This document shows, one piece after another, positions 34,217 to 42,141 of a DNA stretch of 64,000 nucleotides. The stretch is from CAWDLX01 sp963753485 (GTDB taxonomy: Bacteria > Actinomycetota > Actinomycetes > Mycobacteriales > Micromonosporaceae), in the NCBI GenBank assembly GCA_963753485.1, contig CAVWCL010000008.1, positions 248,001-312,000 of the forward strand. Direction: 5' to 3'. Position 1 is the stretch's first letter. Each line of letters starts with the position of its first letter. Below the pieces are notes generated by a model, which made no database searches, was not told where the DNA came from, and saw only the letters and a program-made list of their open reading frames with translations. The translations under genes were made by a program, and so were the position numbers.

Positions 34217-37200
34217 TCAGGACATCGCCATGTCGACGAAGCGGGAGAAGTGCAGCTGGGCCGCGACCGTGACCGTGTCGGTAGGACCGTTGCGATGCTT
34301 CGCCACGATGAAGTCGGCCTCGCCGGCCCGCGGCGATTCCCGGTCGTAGTAGTCGTCGCGATGCAACAAGATCACGACATCCGCGTCCTGCTCGATGCTG
34401 TTGTGCGCGATGATCCCGTTGGCGATGAAGTTGTGGGTCCCCTTCACGGTCGCGTCGTAGACCGGCCGCGGGCCCAGGGACTCGATTCCGACAACCCGGT
34501 CCCAGCGCAGATCGCCCGCGCCCGGCACGTCGGCGGGGCCGCCCACCACGTCCACCCGGTAGCGCGGCGTGGTGGCCGACGCCGGGCCGACGCATACGTC
34601 GACGGGAGTCAGGCGGGTCGCCACGCCGAGGCGCGCATGCAAGTGCACCACCCCGTCCGCCAGCGCCCGGCTCGCCGTCGCGAATGAGGCGTTGCGCCCG
34701 GCCGGTAGGCCGGCGCGGACACCGTAGTTGGCTACCGCGGCGTCAGCGGACAACAGATGGCGCAGGAACGTATGGATCTCGCGGTCATCGGCCGCGTATA
34801 GGGCGTCCGGCAGCCGGGCCCCGGGCGACCCATATGTCGGCGAGTGGCTGGTGCCGAGCCGGCGGGCGAGCCGACCGAGGTGGTCCTCGCTCCAGCCCAG
34901 CCCGGCGGCGAGCGGGGCGGGCAGCCGCCGAGGCACCGCGATGCTACCGCCGACCATCAGCGAGCCCAGCGGCGACCAGCCCCCCGGCGTCAGGAATGGA
35001 TGGCTGGCGCTGGCCTTCACCACCCGGCCGGAGGCCAACCTGAGGCGGTAGACGCCTTTGACCCCGGCCGCAAACACGTTCGTCAACGGGGCCGCCACCA
35101 GCCGTCGGTCGGAGTCGAGGGACCACACCGGGATGCCAGCCCAGCTATTCGCCAACAGCGCGCGGAAGGTGACCGGGGTACCGGTGTCCGCGCGCAGGAT
35201 GGTGGTGTCCGCGGTCAGGCACCCTGACTCGCGTAGGTCGGACAGCTGGGGTCGCTTGTCCGTGCGCTGCTCGGGACCCCGGTTCAGCTGGCTCACCGCG
35301 ATCACCGGGCACTCGATCTCCTTGGCCAGCAGCTTGAGACCGCGGGAGAGATCGGCGACCTCCTGCTGGCGGCTCTCCACCCGCTTCGGGGAGGTCATCA
35401 GTTGCAGGTAGTCCACGACGACGAGCTTGAGATCGTTGCGCTGGCGCAGCCGGCGCGCCTTCGCCCGGATCTCCATCAGCGTCATGTTCGGCGTGTCGTC
35501 AACGAAGATCGGGGCCTCGCTGATCTCCCCCATCCGGCGGGCCAGCCGGGTCCAGTCGTCATCGGAGAGCTGCCCGGAGCGCAACACGTGCATGGGAACC
35601 CGGGCCTCGGCGGCCAGCAGCCGGGTGACGATCTCGATCTTGCTCATCTCCAGCGAGAAGATCGCGCTGGCCAGGTTGTGCCGCACCGAGGCGGCCCGGG
35701 CGAAGTCCATCGCCGCGGTGCTGTTGTGCGTGGGCACCAAACCGCGCCCGGCGAGGTACAGGTGGTCGTCGTTGTCGACGGTCACGCACCGCACGGGGAC
35801 ACTCGGCACCGGGCGGACCGCGACGATGACCCGGACGCCGTCGGCCGCGGTGATGGTCACCACGCCGCAGGCGCGGCCGCCGGCCTCGAGGCGGCACCCG
35901 TACCCGAGGCCCAGCGCGAGCTCGCGGATGTCGGCGGCCAGCCGGGCCGTGCTGACCTGGAGTTGGACAGCCCCGGTGGCGGTGGCGGCGGCGCCGGCGT
36001 CGAGCAGGCCGGCGAGCAGTTCCCGGCGCTGCTGGACCGAGCCACGCAGGTACGCGGGGGGTATGTGCGGGTCAGCCCCGCCAGCCTGGGCGGCCAGCCA
36101 GCCGCCGAGCTGGTACGGCGGCCAGGCGAGGTCCCACCGGTGCGGCAACGCCAGCGGTGCCGGGTTGGCCACGGCATAGTCGAGCCCGCTCTCGGCGGCG
36201 GTCGCCAGCGTCGCGGCGATCTGGCCGGTCGTGGTGACGATCAGGGTGGGGCGCTCCAGCAGGGCCAGCCCGGTCCGGACGCCACCGGCCACTGGCGCCC
36301 GGCTCGCGGCCGCCGTCACCTGCCACCGGTGCTCGGCGTCGGCGACCACGCTCGACCCGTCGCCGAACTCCAGCTCGTAACAGGGATGGTCGGTCATGAC
36401 CGCGCTGGTGGCGAGGACGGCCGTCGGCCGGCCGTCGGCGCCGAGCAACTGATCGCCGACGGCCACCCGGCCCATGGTGGTCCAGCCCTGCGGGGTGGGC
36501 AGCGGCGTGTCCACCGCAAGGGCCTTGCCGAGCCCGGGCCGGCCGGCGACGATCACCAGCTGGCCCGGATGCAAGCCGTTGAGCAGCCGGTCGAGATCGC
36601 CGAAGCCGGTCGGCACACCCGACATGACGCCGTCGTGCGAGCCGACCGCCTCGATCTCGTCCAGGGTCGGCTGGAGCAGATCGGCCAGGACCGCGAAGTC
36701 CTCGCTGATCCGCCGCTCAGTCACGTCGTATACCGCCTGCTGGGCGAGATCGACAACGTCGTCGACGTCGCGACCCTGCCCGGCGGCCGAGCCGTAGCCC
36801 ATCTGCACGATGCGGGTGCCGGCCTCCACCAGCCGCCGCAGGATGGCCCGCTCGGCCACGATCCGGGCGTAGTAGGCGGCGTTCGCCGCGGTCGGCACCG
36901 ATGAGATCAGGGTGTGCAGGTATGCCGCGCCACCGACGCGGGCGAGGTCGCCCGAGTCCTGCAGCGAGGCGGCGACGGTGATCGCGTCAGCCGGTTCGCC
37001 CCGGCCGTAGAGGTCCAGCACCGCGTCGAAGACGGTCGCGTGGGCCGGCCGGTAGAAGTCGGCCGAGCGCACGATTTCCAGCACGTCGGCGATGGCGTCC
37101 TTCGACAGCAACATGCCACCGAGCACGCTCTGCTCGGCGGCGATGTCCTGCGGTGGGGTCCGGTCGAAGCCGGGCTCGCCGTACGCCGCTGCCGCGCCTG

Positions 37201-37249
37201 GGCCGGGAGGCCCAGGTGCGGCGGACCGTACGTCGTCGGCGAGCGACAC
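34217..37249 (-). CDS. dnaB: Replicative DNA helicase DnaB with two inteins
   Basis: A 1010-residue precursor. Exteins total 469 residues, the usual DnaB length: N-terminal domain (about 35-180), then the RecA-like ATPase with Walker A GRPGLGK|ST, VVVDYLQLM and DLRESG|SIEQDADV. Intein A (residues 243-509) interrupts the P-loop and intein B (677-950) follows DLRESG. Both must be excised for activity. The GTG start at 37249 has GGGGGT upstream. DnaB unwinds DNA at the replication fork. The gene sits between the rpsF operon group and a phosphoribosyltransferase, the order seen near oriC in mycobacteria. DnaA-box-like sites lie just upstream. Confidence 0.96.
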   Translation of the reverse strand: MSLADDVRSAAPGPPGPGAAAAYGEPGFDRTPPQDIAAEQSVLGGMLLSKDAIADVLEIVRSADFYRPAHATVFDAVLDLYGRGEPADAITVAASLQDSGDLARVGGAAYLHTLISSVPTAANAAYYARIVAERAILRRLVEAGTRIVQMGYGSAAGQGRDVDDVVDLAQQAVYDVTERRISEDFAVLADLLQPTLDEIEAVGSHDGVMSGVPTGFGDLDRLLNGLHPGQLVIVAGRPGLGKALAVDTPLPTPQGWTTMGRVAVGDQLLGADGRPTAVLATSAVMTDHPCYELEFGDGSSVVADAEHRWQVTAAASRAPVAGGVRTGLALLERPTLIVTTTGQIAATLATAAESGLDYAVANPAPLALPHRWDLAWPPYQLGGWLAAQAGGADPHIPPAYLRGSVQQRRELLAGLLDAGAAATATGAVQLQVSTARLAADIRELALGLGYGCRLEAGGRACGVVTITAADGVRVIVAVRPVPSVPVRCVTVDNDDHLYLAGRGLVPTHNSTAAMDFARAASVRHNLASAIFSLEMSKIEIVTRLLAAEARVPMHVLRSGQLSDDDWTRLARRMGEISEAPIFVDDTPNMTLMEIRAKARRLRQRNDLKLVVVDYLQLMTSPKRVESRQQEVADLSRGLKLLAKEIECPVIAVSQLNRGPEQRTDKRPQLSDLRESGCLTADTTILRADTGTPVTFRALLANSWAGIPVWSLDSDRRLVAAPLTNVFAAGVKGVYRLRLASGRVVKASASHPFLTPGGWSPLGSLMVGGSIAVPRRLPAPLAAGLGWSEDHLGRLARRLGTSHSPTYGSPGARLPDALYAADDREIHTFLRHLLSADAAVANYGVRAGLPAGRNASFATASRALADGVVHLHARLGVATRLTPVDVCVGPASATTPRYRVDVVGGPADVPGAGDLRWDRVVGIESLGPRPVYDATVKGTHNFIANGIIAHNSIEQDADVVILLHRDDYYDRESPRAGEADFIVAKHRNGPTDTVTVAAQLHFSRFVDMAMS
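34400..35221 (-). other. Intein B in dnaB (class 1, DnaB-b site)
   Basis: Residues 677-950 (274 aa) start with Cys (CLTADTTILR) and end GTHNFIANGIIAHN before Ser951. Motifs are block A (CLTADTTI), block B (SASHPFLTPGGW, with the His), block F (VYDATVKGTHNFIANG) and block G (IIAHN). The DRESG|C...HN|SIEQ insertion matches the DnaB-b site known from mycobacteria and cyanobacteria. The middle holds no intact LAGLIDADG: EDHLGRLARRLG and FLRHLLSADA are decayed remnants, so homing activity is probably lost. Confidence 0.93.
35723..36523 (-). other. Intein A in dnaB (class 3, P-loop site)
   Basis: Residues 243-509 (267 aa) start with Ala (ALAVDTPLPTPQGW) rather than Cys/Ser and end GLVPTHN before Ser510. 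A class 3 intein uses a Trp-Cys-Thr set: Trp309 in the block B region (EHRWQ), Cys488 in block F (VRCVTVD) and Thr507 in block G (VPTHN). The insertion splits GRPGLGK from ST, the DnaB-a site. The mid-part has ELLAGLLDAGA, a degenerate LAGLIDADG with the final acidic residue missing, so the endonuclease is probably dead. Confidence 0.9.
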
Positions 37250-37713
37250 TGCGAACCCCCACCCGTCGTGCTCGCATCATGATTAGTCCAGGGGTACGAC
37301 ACTCCCGGCGCAGCGTGCGTCGTCGCGGCCAGCCCCCTCGGCAGGTATCCGCACCCCCCGACGCCTCCGTGCACCCCACCCGATCGCCGCACCCATGCAG
37401 CGCGCACCCCCGGACCGCCTCACCGTAGGCACCAGGCCGGCAGGGTTCAAACGGCGCTGTGGACACAGCTCGGGGCAACCTGTGGACGGATCGGCCGTAG
37501 CCGTGCACATACCTGTGGACAACGTGTGCACAACCAAGAAGTTTGGCCGCCGCCGACACCCGTGACCAGGGCAGACACGCTAGCGGCGGCTGTGTATAAA
37601 GGTTCTTTCCAAGCGTGTCGTGGGTCCCGGGCCGGCGCCAGGCCCTGGGCGTGGGCGATTATGGCGGTTCGGTGGATACCGGACGGTCTGGCGACCGCGA
37701 CACTCTTCGCCGT
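37250..37713. other. Divergent intergenic region between dnaB and membrane protein
   Basis: 464 bp without a convincing gene. It holds the DnaA-box cluster (37458-37533) and a TATAAA box at 37595-37600, which could serve the plus-strand gene at 37714. The dnaB promoter should lie near 37260-37310 but I cannot fix it. A GC-rich Arg/Pro frame passes through but has no conserved features. Confidence 0.6.
37458..37533 (+). promoter_or_regulatory. Cluster of four DnaA-box-like sites before dnaB
   Basis: Four sites in the same orientation within 76 bp: TGTGGACAC (37458-37466), TGTGGACGG (37481-37489), TGTGGACAA (37514-37522, exact complement of TTGTCCACA) and TGTGCACAA (37525-37533). The last two are 11 bp apart, one helical turn. 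They lie in the intergenic region about 210-285 bp upstream of the dnaB start. DnaA binding there could tie dnaB transcription to initiation. No AT-rich unwinding zone is present, so this is not oriC. Confidence 0.55.
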
Positions 37714-38523
37714 ATGGAGCCGGGCGAATGGAGGTACGGCCAGCCCTCGGAGGACCGGCCGTGGACCGAGGAGGCCACCCCATCATCGAGCCAGCAGTCC
37801 GTGCCCGACCTGTGGATCGACGACCCGGCACACGCCTGGGGAACGAGCCAGCCGTGGCGCCCCAGCTCTCCCGCCCCCGATCCGGCCCGGGAGTCCGGGG
37901 CGACCACGCCCTATCCGCCTCGCTCAGCTGACGACCAGCCGTGGCACCGGCCCACCTCCCGATGGGGAGACGCGGAGGAGACCGAGGCGGCACCGGCGCA
38001 CCAACAGCCGGGCGGGCCGACGCGGCCGGCCGGTTGGCCGAGCGGCGAACGGGCGGCCACTCCCCGGCCCGATCTCGGGGTGGACCGGCCGGTGGCCCCG
38101 CGCCGGTGGGGGACTGCGGAAGCCGGCGGAGCCAGCCACCGGGCCGGCGTGGACACCTGGGCCCGATCCGGCGGTGGACCGGCGCACCGCCGCGACAGCG
38201 AGGCAGGGCAACGGCCGGCGCCAGACGTGTTCGCGGACCAGCCCGCCTACGGTCCGGTCCTGGCCTATACCGCCGGCTGGTACGGCATTCCCGGTGTGCT
38301 GTATGCGATCTGGCTCATCACGTTGGACAGTGATCGCCGCGGTTTCGTCGGCCGCGAGTTCGTGGCCAGCCTGCCGTGGCTCTTCGCCGCCGTCCTGCTC
38401 TCGCTCGCCCTCGCCGGCCTGCTGCGGTGGGCGGTTGTGGGCTGGCGCGCGTTGACGCTCAGCTTCGCCGCCGCCGTCATCGGTGCCGGCGTGATGACGA
38501 TCGCCCACTCCTTCACGCTCTGA
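37714..38523 (+). CDS. Membrane protein with long disordered N-tail
   Basis: A 269-residue protein of unknown function. Residues 1 to about 180 are hydrophilic, Pro/Gly/Arg/Trp-rich and probably disordered. Residues about 185-269 form three hydrophobic helices (GWYGIPGVLYAIWLITL, LPWLFAAVLLSLALAGLL, LSFAAAVIGAGVMTIAHSF). The start at 37714 (MEPGEWRYGQ) was chosen over an upstream in-frame ATG because it begins where the low-GC gap ends; no Shine-Dalgarno site is visible. The location between dnaB and the vWA gene gives no clue to function. Confidence 0.6.
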   Translation: MEPGEWRYGQPSEDRPWTEEATPSSSQQSVPDLWIDDPAHAWGTSQPWRPSSPAPDPARESGATTPYPPRSADDQPWHRPTSRWGDAEETEAAPAHQQPGGPTRPAGWPSGERAATPRPDLGVDRPVAPRRWGTAEAGGASHRAGVDTWARSGGGPAHRRDSEAGQRPAPDVFADQPAYGPVLAYTAGWYGIPGVLYAIWLITLDSDRRGFVGREFVASLPWLFAAVLLSLALAGLLRWAVVGWRALTLSFAAAVIGAGVMTIAHSFTL

Positions 38524-38555
38524 GCCGGCCGCCGCGGTGGCCGGACGCGGCCGGT

Positions 38556-40037
38556 TCATCCGCCGCTGCGCCGGATGAGGTCGGCCAGCTCGCGCACCTG
38601 GGGGTCCTCAGTGGCCCGGTAGGCATCGTCGGCCACCGAGGCCAGGTCGTCCAGACTCACCTGGTCGGCGCCGGGGCCCTGGCGCAGCACCTCGGCGAAG
38701 AACGCGGCCGCGTAGCAGACCTTGAGCCGCGGTGACGCGCCGGCGAATCCGCCCCGAAGCTCGCTCGCCAGGACCGACTCGGCAATCTCGCGCGGCTCCC
38801 GGTCGATCGGGTCGACCCAGCGGACCCGGGCCGTGGCGACCTGACCGGAGGCGCCGTCGCGCAACCGGACGAGGTAGATCGCGGTGACGCTGTGCCCCGG
38901 GCCGACCTCGCCGCCATCGACCGTGTCGTCGCGGAACTGGGACGGGGCGAGCGCACGGTCGTCGTACCCGATCAGCCGATAACTGACCACTGTGGAGGGA
39001 TCGAAGGTGACCTGCGCCTTGGCGTCAAGGGCCCGAACGGACAACGTCGCCGGCAGCCTGGTCACGAAGAGCTGGCGGGCCTGGCTGCGATTGGAGACGT
39101 AGGTGACGAAGCCATCGCCCTGGTCGGCCAGCTGCTCCATGAGCGCGTCGCCGTACTGGCTGCCCACGCCGACGCCGAGCAGCGCAATCTGCTTCGCCGC
39201 CTCCTCCCGGATCTGCTCGAGGATCGGCGTGGCGGTGGTGTTACCGACATTGGCCAGTCCGTCGGAGAGCAGCACCACGCGATTGGTGGCACCGGGTACG
39301 AAGCCCTCGCGGGCCACCCGGTAGCCGGTCACCAGGCCGGCCTCGAGGTTCGTGCTGCCACCGGCCTTCAGGTTGTCGATCGCCTGGTGCAGTGCGGTCC
39401 GGCTGCGTACCGGGGTCATCGTGCGTAGCACGTGCGCTTTCGACTCGTACGCGACAATCGCTACCGAGTCGGTGTCGCGCAACTGGTTCACCAAGGTGTG
39501 CAGGGCATCCTGCACCAGGTCGAGACGCCCCGGCTCACCCATCGACCCGGACACGTCGATGACGAAGGTGAGCGCGGCGTCGGCCCGGCTCGCGCTGTCC
39601 TCGTCACGTGTCTGCAGGCCCACCCGCAACAGCGTGGTGCCGGGCGCATCCGCGGCGTCGGGCAGGTCCGCCCCGTCGAGCGTCACCGTGAAGCCGGAGC
39701 CGGCCGGCTGCGGGTAGTCCTGCTGGAACGCGTTGACGAACTCCTCCGGCCGGACCGTGGCCGGATCGGGCCGGTGGCCGTCGAGGATCTGACGACGGCT
39801 GTAGGCGTAGGACGCGGTGTCGACATCGATTGCGAACGTCGACTGCGGTTGGCGCTCGGCATTGACCTCGCCGCTCGCATCCGCCGGGGCGGCGCCGCCG
39901 GCGAGGGGCGAGGGCGCGGCCGGCCGGTTGGCCACCGCCGAACCGCCTGACTGGGACCCGGTACAGCCCGCGGCGAGCAGCGCCGCGGCGAGTGAGGCGG
40001 AGGCGATCAGCCAGCGACCATGTCGCATGTGGACCAT
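38556..40037 (-). CDS. vWA domain lipoprotein (YfbK-like)
   Basis: A 493-residue secreted lipoprotein: signal peptide and lipobox AAGC (Cys25), a Von_Willebrand_N-like segment (TFAIDVDTASYAYSRRQI), a von Willebrand A domain with MIDAS motif DVSGSMG near residue 166 and a Thr/Asp motif later, and a C-terminal DUF3520-like region. The YfbK-type architecture is clear. It should bind metal and a protein ligand on the cell surface. The ATG at 40037 has GGGAG at 6 nt. It follows the rplI terminator on the same strand. Confidence 0.88.
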   Translation of the reverse strand: MVHMRHGRWLIASASLAAALLAAGCTGSQSGGSAVANRPAAPSPLAGGAAPADASGEVNAERQPQSTFAIDVDTASYAYSRRQILDGHRPDPATVRPEEFVNAFQQDYPQPAGSGFTVTLDGADLPDAADAPGTTLLRVGLQTRDEDSASRADAALTFVIDVSGSMGEPGRLDLVQDALHTLVNQLRDTDSVAIVAYESKAHVLRTMTPVRSRTALHQAIDNLKAGGSTNLEAGLVTGYRVAREGFVPGATNRVVLLSDGLANVGNTTATPILEQIREEAAKQIALLGVGVGSQYGDALMEQLADQGDGFVTYVSNRSQARQLFVTRLPATLSVRALDAKAQVTFDPSTVVSYRLIGYDDRALAPSQFRDDTVDGGEVGPGHSVTAIYLVRLRDGASGQVATARVRWVDPIDREPREIAESVLASELRGGFAGASPRLKVCYAAAFFAEVLRQGPGADQVSLDDLASVADDAYRATEDPQVRELADLIRRSGG

Positions 40038-40203
40038 CGGATGCTCCCGGGGGGTCGACCGTGGATCTGACAGTCATGAGACGACATCGACGCCGCCGCG
40101 GCTCCGGTCGTGACGTTGCCGCAACCAAGGTGTTAGCGGGGTGGATGTCTGGGAGACCGCCCGTGACCCTGCCGAAAGCTGGCCGTGACCTTCGCCGGGC
40201 ACG

Positions 40204-40240
40204 GCGCAGGGGCGCCCCGGCCCGGGTGACGCCCCTGCGC
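40204..40240 (-). terminator. Hairpin terminator of the rpsF-ssb-rpsR-rplI operon
   Basis: Arms GCGCAGGGGCG (40204-40214) and CGCCCCTGCGC (40230-40240) are exact complements with a 15-nt loop, beginning 11 nt after the rplI stop. There is no U-tract. The stem separates the ribosomal operon from the vWA gene. Confidence 0.75.
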
Positions 40241-40250
40241 GGTTGTTCGG

Positions 40251-40697
40251 TTACGCGGCGACCACGTTCAGCGTGAAACTCGCGGTGACGTCGGTGTGCA
40301 GCCGGACCCGCACGGTGTACTGGCCGATCGCCTTGATGTGGCCGGGCAACTCGATGCGGCGCTTGTCCAGCTCCGGGCCGCCGGCCCGCTTGACGGCCTG
40401 CTGCACCTCGCCCGAGGTGACCGAGCCGAAGAGCCGGCCGCCCCCGCCCGCCCGGGCGGCGAGCGAGACCTTGAGGCTCTCCAGCTGTTCCTGGACCTCC
40501 TTGGCGTGCCCGAGGTCGCGAATCTCCCGGGCCGAGCGGGCCCGCTTGATCGAGCTGACCTGCTTCTCGGCTCCCTTGGTCCAGCCGATGGCGAAGCCCT
40601 GCGGGAGCAGGTAGTTGCGCCCGTACCCGTCCCGGACCTCGACGACGTCGCCGGGCGTGCCGAGGCCGGTGACCTCCTGGGTCAGAATGATCTTCAT
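40251..40697 (-). CDS. rplI: 50S ribosomal protein L9
   Basis: A 148-residue L9 with the standard start MKIILTQEVTGLG, the central helix and the C-terminal domain (DKRRIELPGHIKAIGQYTVRVRL). It binds 23S rRNA near the L1 stalk and affects frame maintenance. ATG 40697, SD GGGGAGG on the 5' side. It is the last gene of the rpsF-ssb-rpsR-rplI operon; a hairpin follows. Confidence 0.97.
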   Translation of the reverse strand: MKIILTQEVTGLGTPGDVVEVRDGYGRNYLLPQGFAIGWTKGAEKQVSSIKRARSAREIRDLGHAKEVQEQLESLKVSLAARAGGGGRLFGSVTSGEVQQAVKRAGGPELDKRRIELPGHIKAIGQYTVRVRLHTDVTASFTLNVVAA

Positions 40698-40711
40698 TGG
40701 TCGGCCTCCCC

Positions 40712-40951
40712 TCAGCGACCGGTCGTCGTGTACGCGAGCAGGGCCATCTCGCGGGCGTTCTTCACGGCCCGGGCGATCTGGCGTTGCTGCTGCGAGCTCA
40801 CGCCGGTGACCCGGCGAGCCCGGATCTTGCCGCGATCCGAGATGAACTTGCGCAGCAGCGCGGTGTCTTTGTAGTCGATGTAGGTGATCCCCTCCTTGTC
40901 GAGCGGGTTCACCTTCTTCTTCGGCTTGCGAAGGGCCGCAGCCTTGGGCAT
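40712..40951 (-). CDS. rpsR: 30S ribosomal protein S18, zinc-free (C-minus) form
   Basis: A 79-residue S18 with the core YIDYKDTALLRKFISDRG and RARRVTG. The N-terminal zinc-binding CxxC of the common form is replaced by KKKVNPLDKEG and no cysteine is present anywhere. C-minus paralogues of this kind are usually Zur-repressed alternatives, but here it sits in the housekeeping operon. A possible zinc-binding paralogue elsewhere cannot be seen. It lies between ssb and rplI with 14-18 bp gaps. Confidence 0.95.
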   Translation of the reverse strand: MPKAAALRKPKKKVNPLDKEGITYIDYKDTALLRKFISDRGKIRARRVTGVSSQQQRQIARAVKNAREMALLAYTTTGR

Positions 40952-40969
40952 GTCATGCTCCGTGATCTG

Positions 40970-41473
40970 TTAGAACGGTGGCTCATCATCGAAGGTGCCC
41001 GAACCGCCGCCGGCCGGCACCGAGCTGGCCCACGGGTCGTCGGCCTGTCCGCCGCCGCCGCCCGCGTTCGCGCCGCCCGAGCCGTAGCCACCACCTCCGG
41101 AACTGCGCTGCATCTTCTGCACCTTCGCGGTGGCATAGCGCAGCGACGGGCCGATCTCGTCGACCTCGAGCTCCATGACCGTGCGCTTCTCGCCTTCGCG
41201 GGTCTCGTACGACCGCTGGCGCAGCCGGCCGGTGACGATGACGCGCGAGCCCCGCTGAAGGGACTCGGCGACGTTCTCCGCCGCCTGCCGCCAGATGTTG
41301 CACGAGAGGAAGAGCGGCTCGCCGTCCTTCCATTCGTTGGTCTGCCGGTCGAGGAACCGCGGCGTCGAGGCGACGCGGAACTTCGCCACGGCCGCACCGG
41401 ACGGCGTGAAACGCAGTTCGGGGTCATCGGTGAGGTTACCGATGACCGTGATGGTGACATCTCCTGCAGCCAT
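40970..41473 (-). CDS. ssb: Single-stranded DNA-binding protein
   Basis: A 167-residue SSB with an OB-fold (about 1-112; VTITVIGNLTDDPELRF, FLSCNIWRQAAENVAESL, GSRVIVTGRLRQRSY), a Gly-rich linker and the acidic tip DDEPPF that recruits partner proteins. It protects single strands during replication and repair and lies between rpsF and rpsR, as in most actinobacteria. Start ATG 41473 with AGGAG upstream. Confidence 0.97.
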   Translation of the reverse strand: MAAGDVTITVIGNLTDDPELRFTPSGAAVAKFRVASTPRFLDRQTNEWKDGEPLFLSCNIWRQAAENVAESLQRGSRVIVTGRLRQRSYETREGEKRTVMELEVDEIGPSLRYATAKVQKMQRSSGGGGYGSGGANAGGGGGQADDPWASSVPAGGGSGTFDDEPPF

Positions 41474-41616
41474 GATCCACTCCTAGCGCACCGAGCCTCT
41501 ACGGGTGACGAAGCTCAGGTTGCCACATGGGCCTGATGGTTCGGGGATTTCCGGGCGCCCGATCGAGCGCGTCGGATGGCGGTGTGCGGTGGGTGGTTTG
41601 TCCGGTCAGCCGTGGG

Positions 41617-41910
41617 TCAGCGGGCTTCCGGCCGGATGACCTTGGTACGCAGGACCGACTCGTTGAGGCGCAGCTGCCGGTCGAGCTCGGCCACCGCTTC
41701 GGGCGTGGCCTGCAGGTCGATGACGGCGTAGATGCCCTCGGACTTCTTGTTGATCTCGTACGCAAGGCGCCGTCGCCCCCACACGTCGATCTTCTCGACC
41801 GAGCCGCCCGACGACCGGATCACGTTGTTGAGATAGGTATCCAGCGACGGGGTGACGGTGCGCTCCTCGAGACTGCCGTCGAGGATCACCATGATCTCGT
41901 AATGACGCAA
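41617..41910 (-). CDS. rpsF: 30S ribosomal protein S6
   Basis: A 97-residue S6 that begins at TTG (LRHYEIMVILDG) with AGGAGG 10 nt upstream. The body SVEKIDVWGRRRLAYEINKKSEGIYAVIDL is typical. It pairs with S18 on the small subunit platform. It heads the rpsF-ssb-rpsR-rplI operon. A small hairpin (41940-41956) in the leader could be an S6:S18-binding autoregulatory site, as proposed for other bacteria; that is inference. Confidence 0.96.
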   Translation of the reverse strand: MRHYEIMVILDGSLEERTVTPSLDTYLNNVIRSSGGSVEKIDVWGRRRLAYEINKKSEGIYAVIDLQATPEAVAELDRQLRLNESVLRTKVIRPEAR

Positions 41911-41939
41911 GACGTTCTCACCTCCTGTGGGCTAGGCGG

Positions 41940-41956
41940 CCACGGTCTCTCCGTGG
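41940..41956 (-). promoter_or_regulatory. Leader hairpin before rpsF, possible S6:S18 site
   Basis: CCACGG (41940-41945) and CCGTGG (41951-41956) pair around a 5-nt loop, 30 nt upstream of the rpsF start. A known autoregulatory motif for S6:S18 uses a similarly placed small stem with a CCG element. I see CCGCC just after the stem but cannot confirm the conserved bulge. Confidence 0.3.
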
Positions 41957-42005
41957 CAGGAGGTCGTGCGTCGTCGCGGGCACCGGTGGCCCCGCGACCG
42001 GAACC

Positions 42006-42033
42006 ACGATAGCCGAGTGGCGCGGACACCCAA
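42006..42033 (-). promoter_or_regulatory. Candidate promoter of rpsF operon
   Basis: On the minus strand TTGGGT (42028-42033) and TATCGT (42006-42011) are separated by 16 bp. The predicted transcript would start near 41999 and include the leader hairpin. This is a weak match to sigma-70-type elements but is correctly placed. Confidence 0.4.
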
Positions 42034-42034
42034 G

Positions 42035-42120
42035 CCGCAGGGCGCGCTATCCAGTTCTGCTGGGTGGGACCTGGGGAGGAACGACCACACCGACGAGGTT
42101 GGATAGGAGGCGCCCTGCGG
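42035..42120. repeat. Large imperfect inverted repeat upstream of rpsF promoter
   Basis: CCGCAGGGCGC (42035-42045) pairs with GCGCCCTGCGG (42110-42120), and TATCCA (42048-42053) with TGGATA (42100-42105), giving an 11 + 6 bp stem with small internal loops and a 46-nt apex. It could terminate the small minus-strand ORF at 42142-42336 or mark a structured RNA. Confidence 0.55.
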
Positions 42121-42141
42121 AGCTTATGGATGACAGCCGCG

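Noticed and set aside
37458..37533. oriC
   Set aside because: Only four DnaA-like boxes, no AT-rich unwinding zone, and dnaA/dnaN are not adjacent; the true origin should lie to the right of the window.
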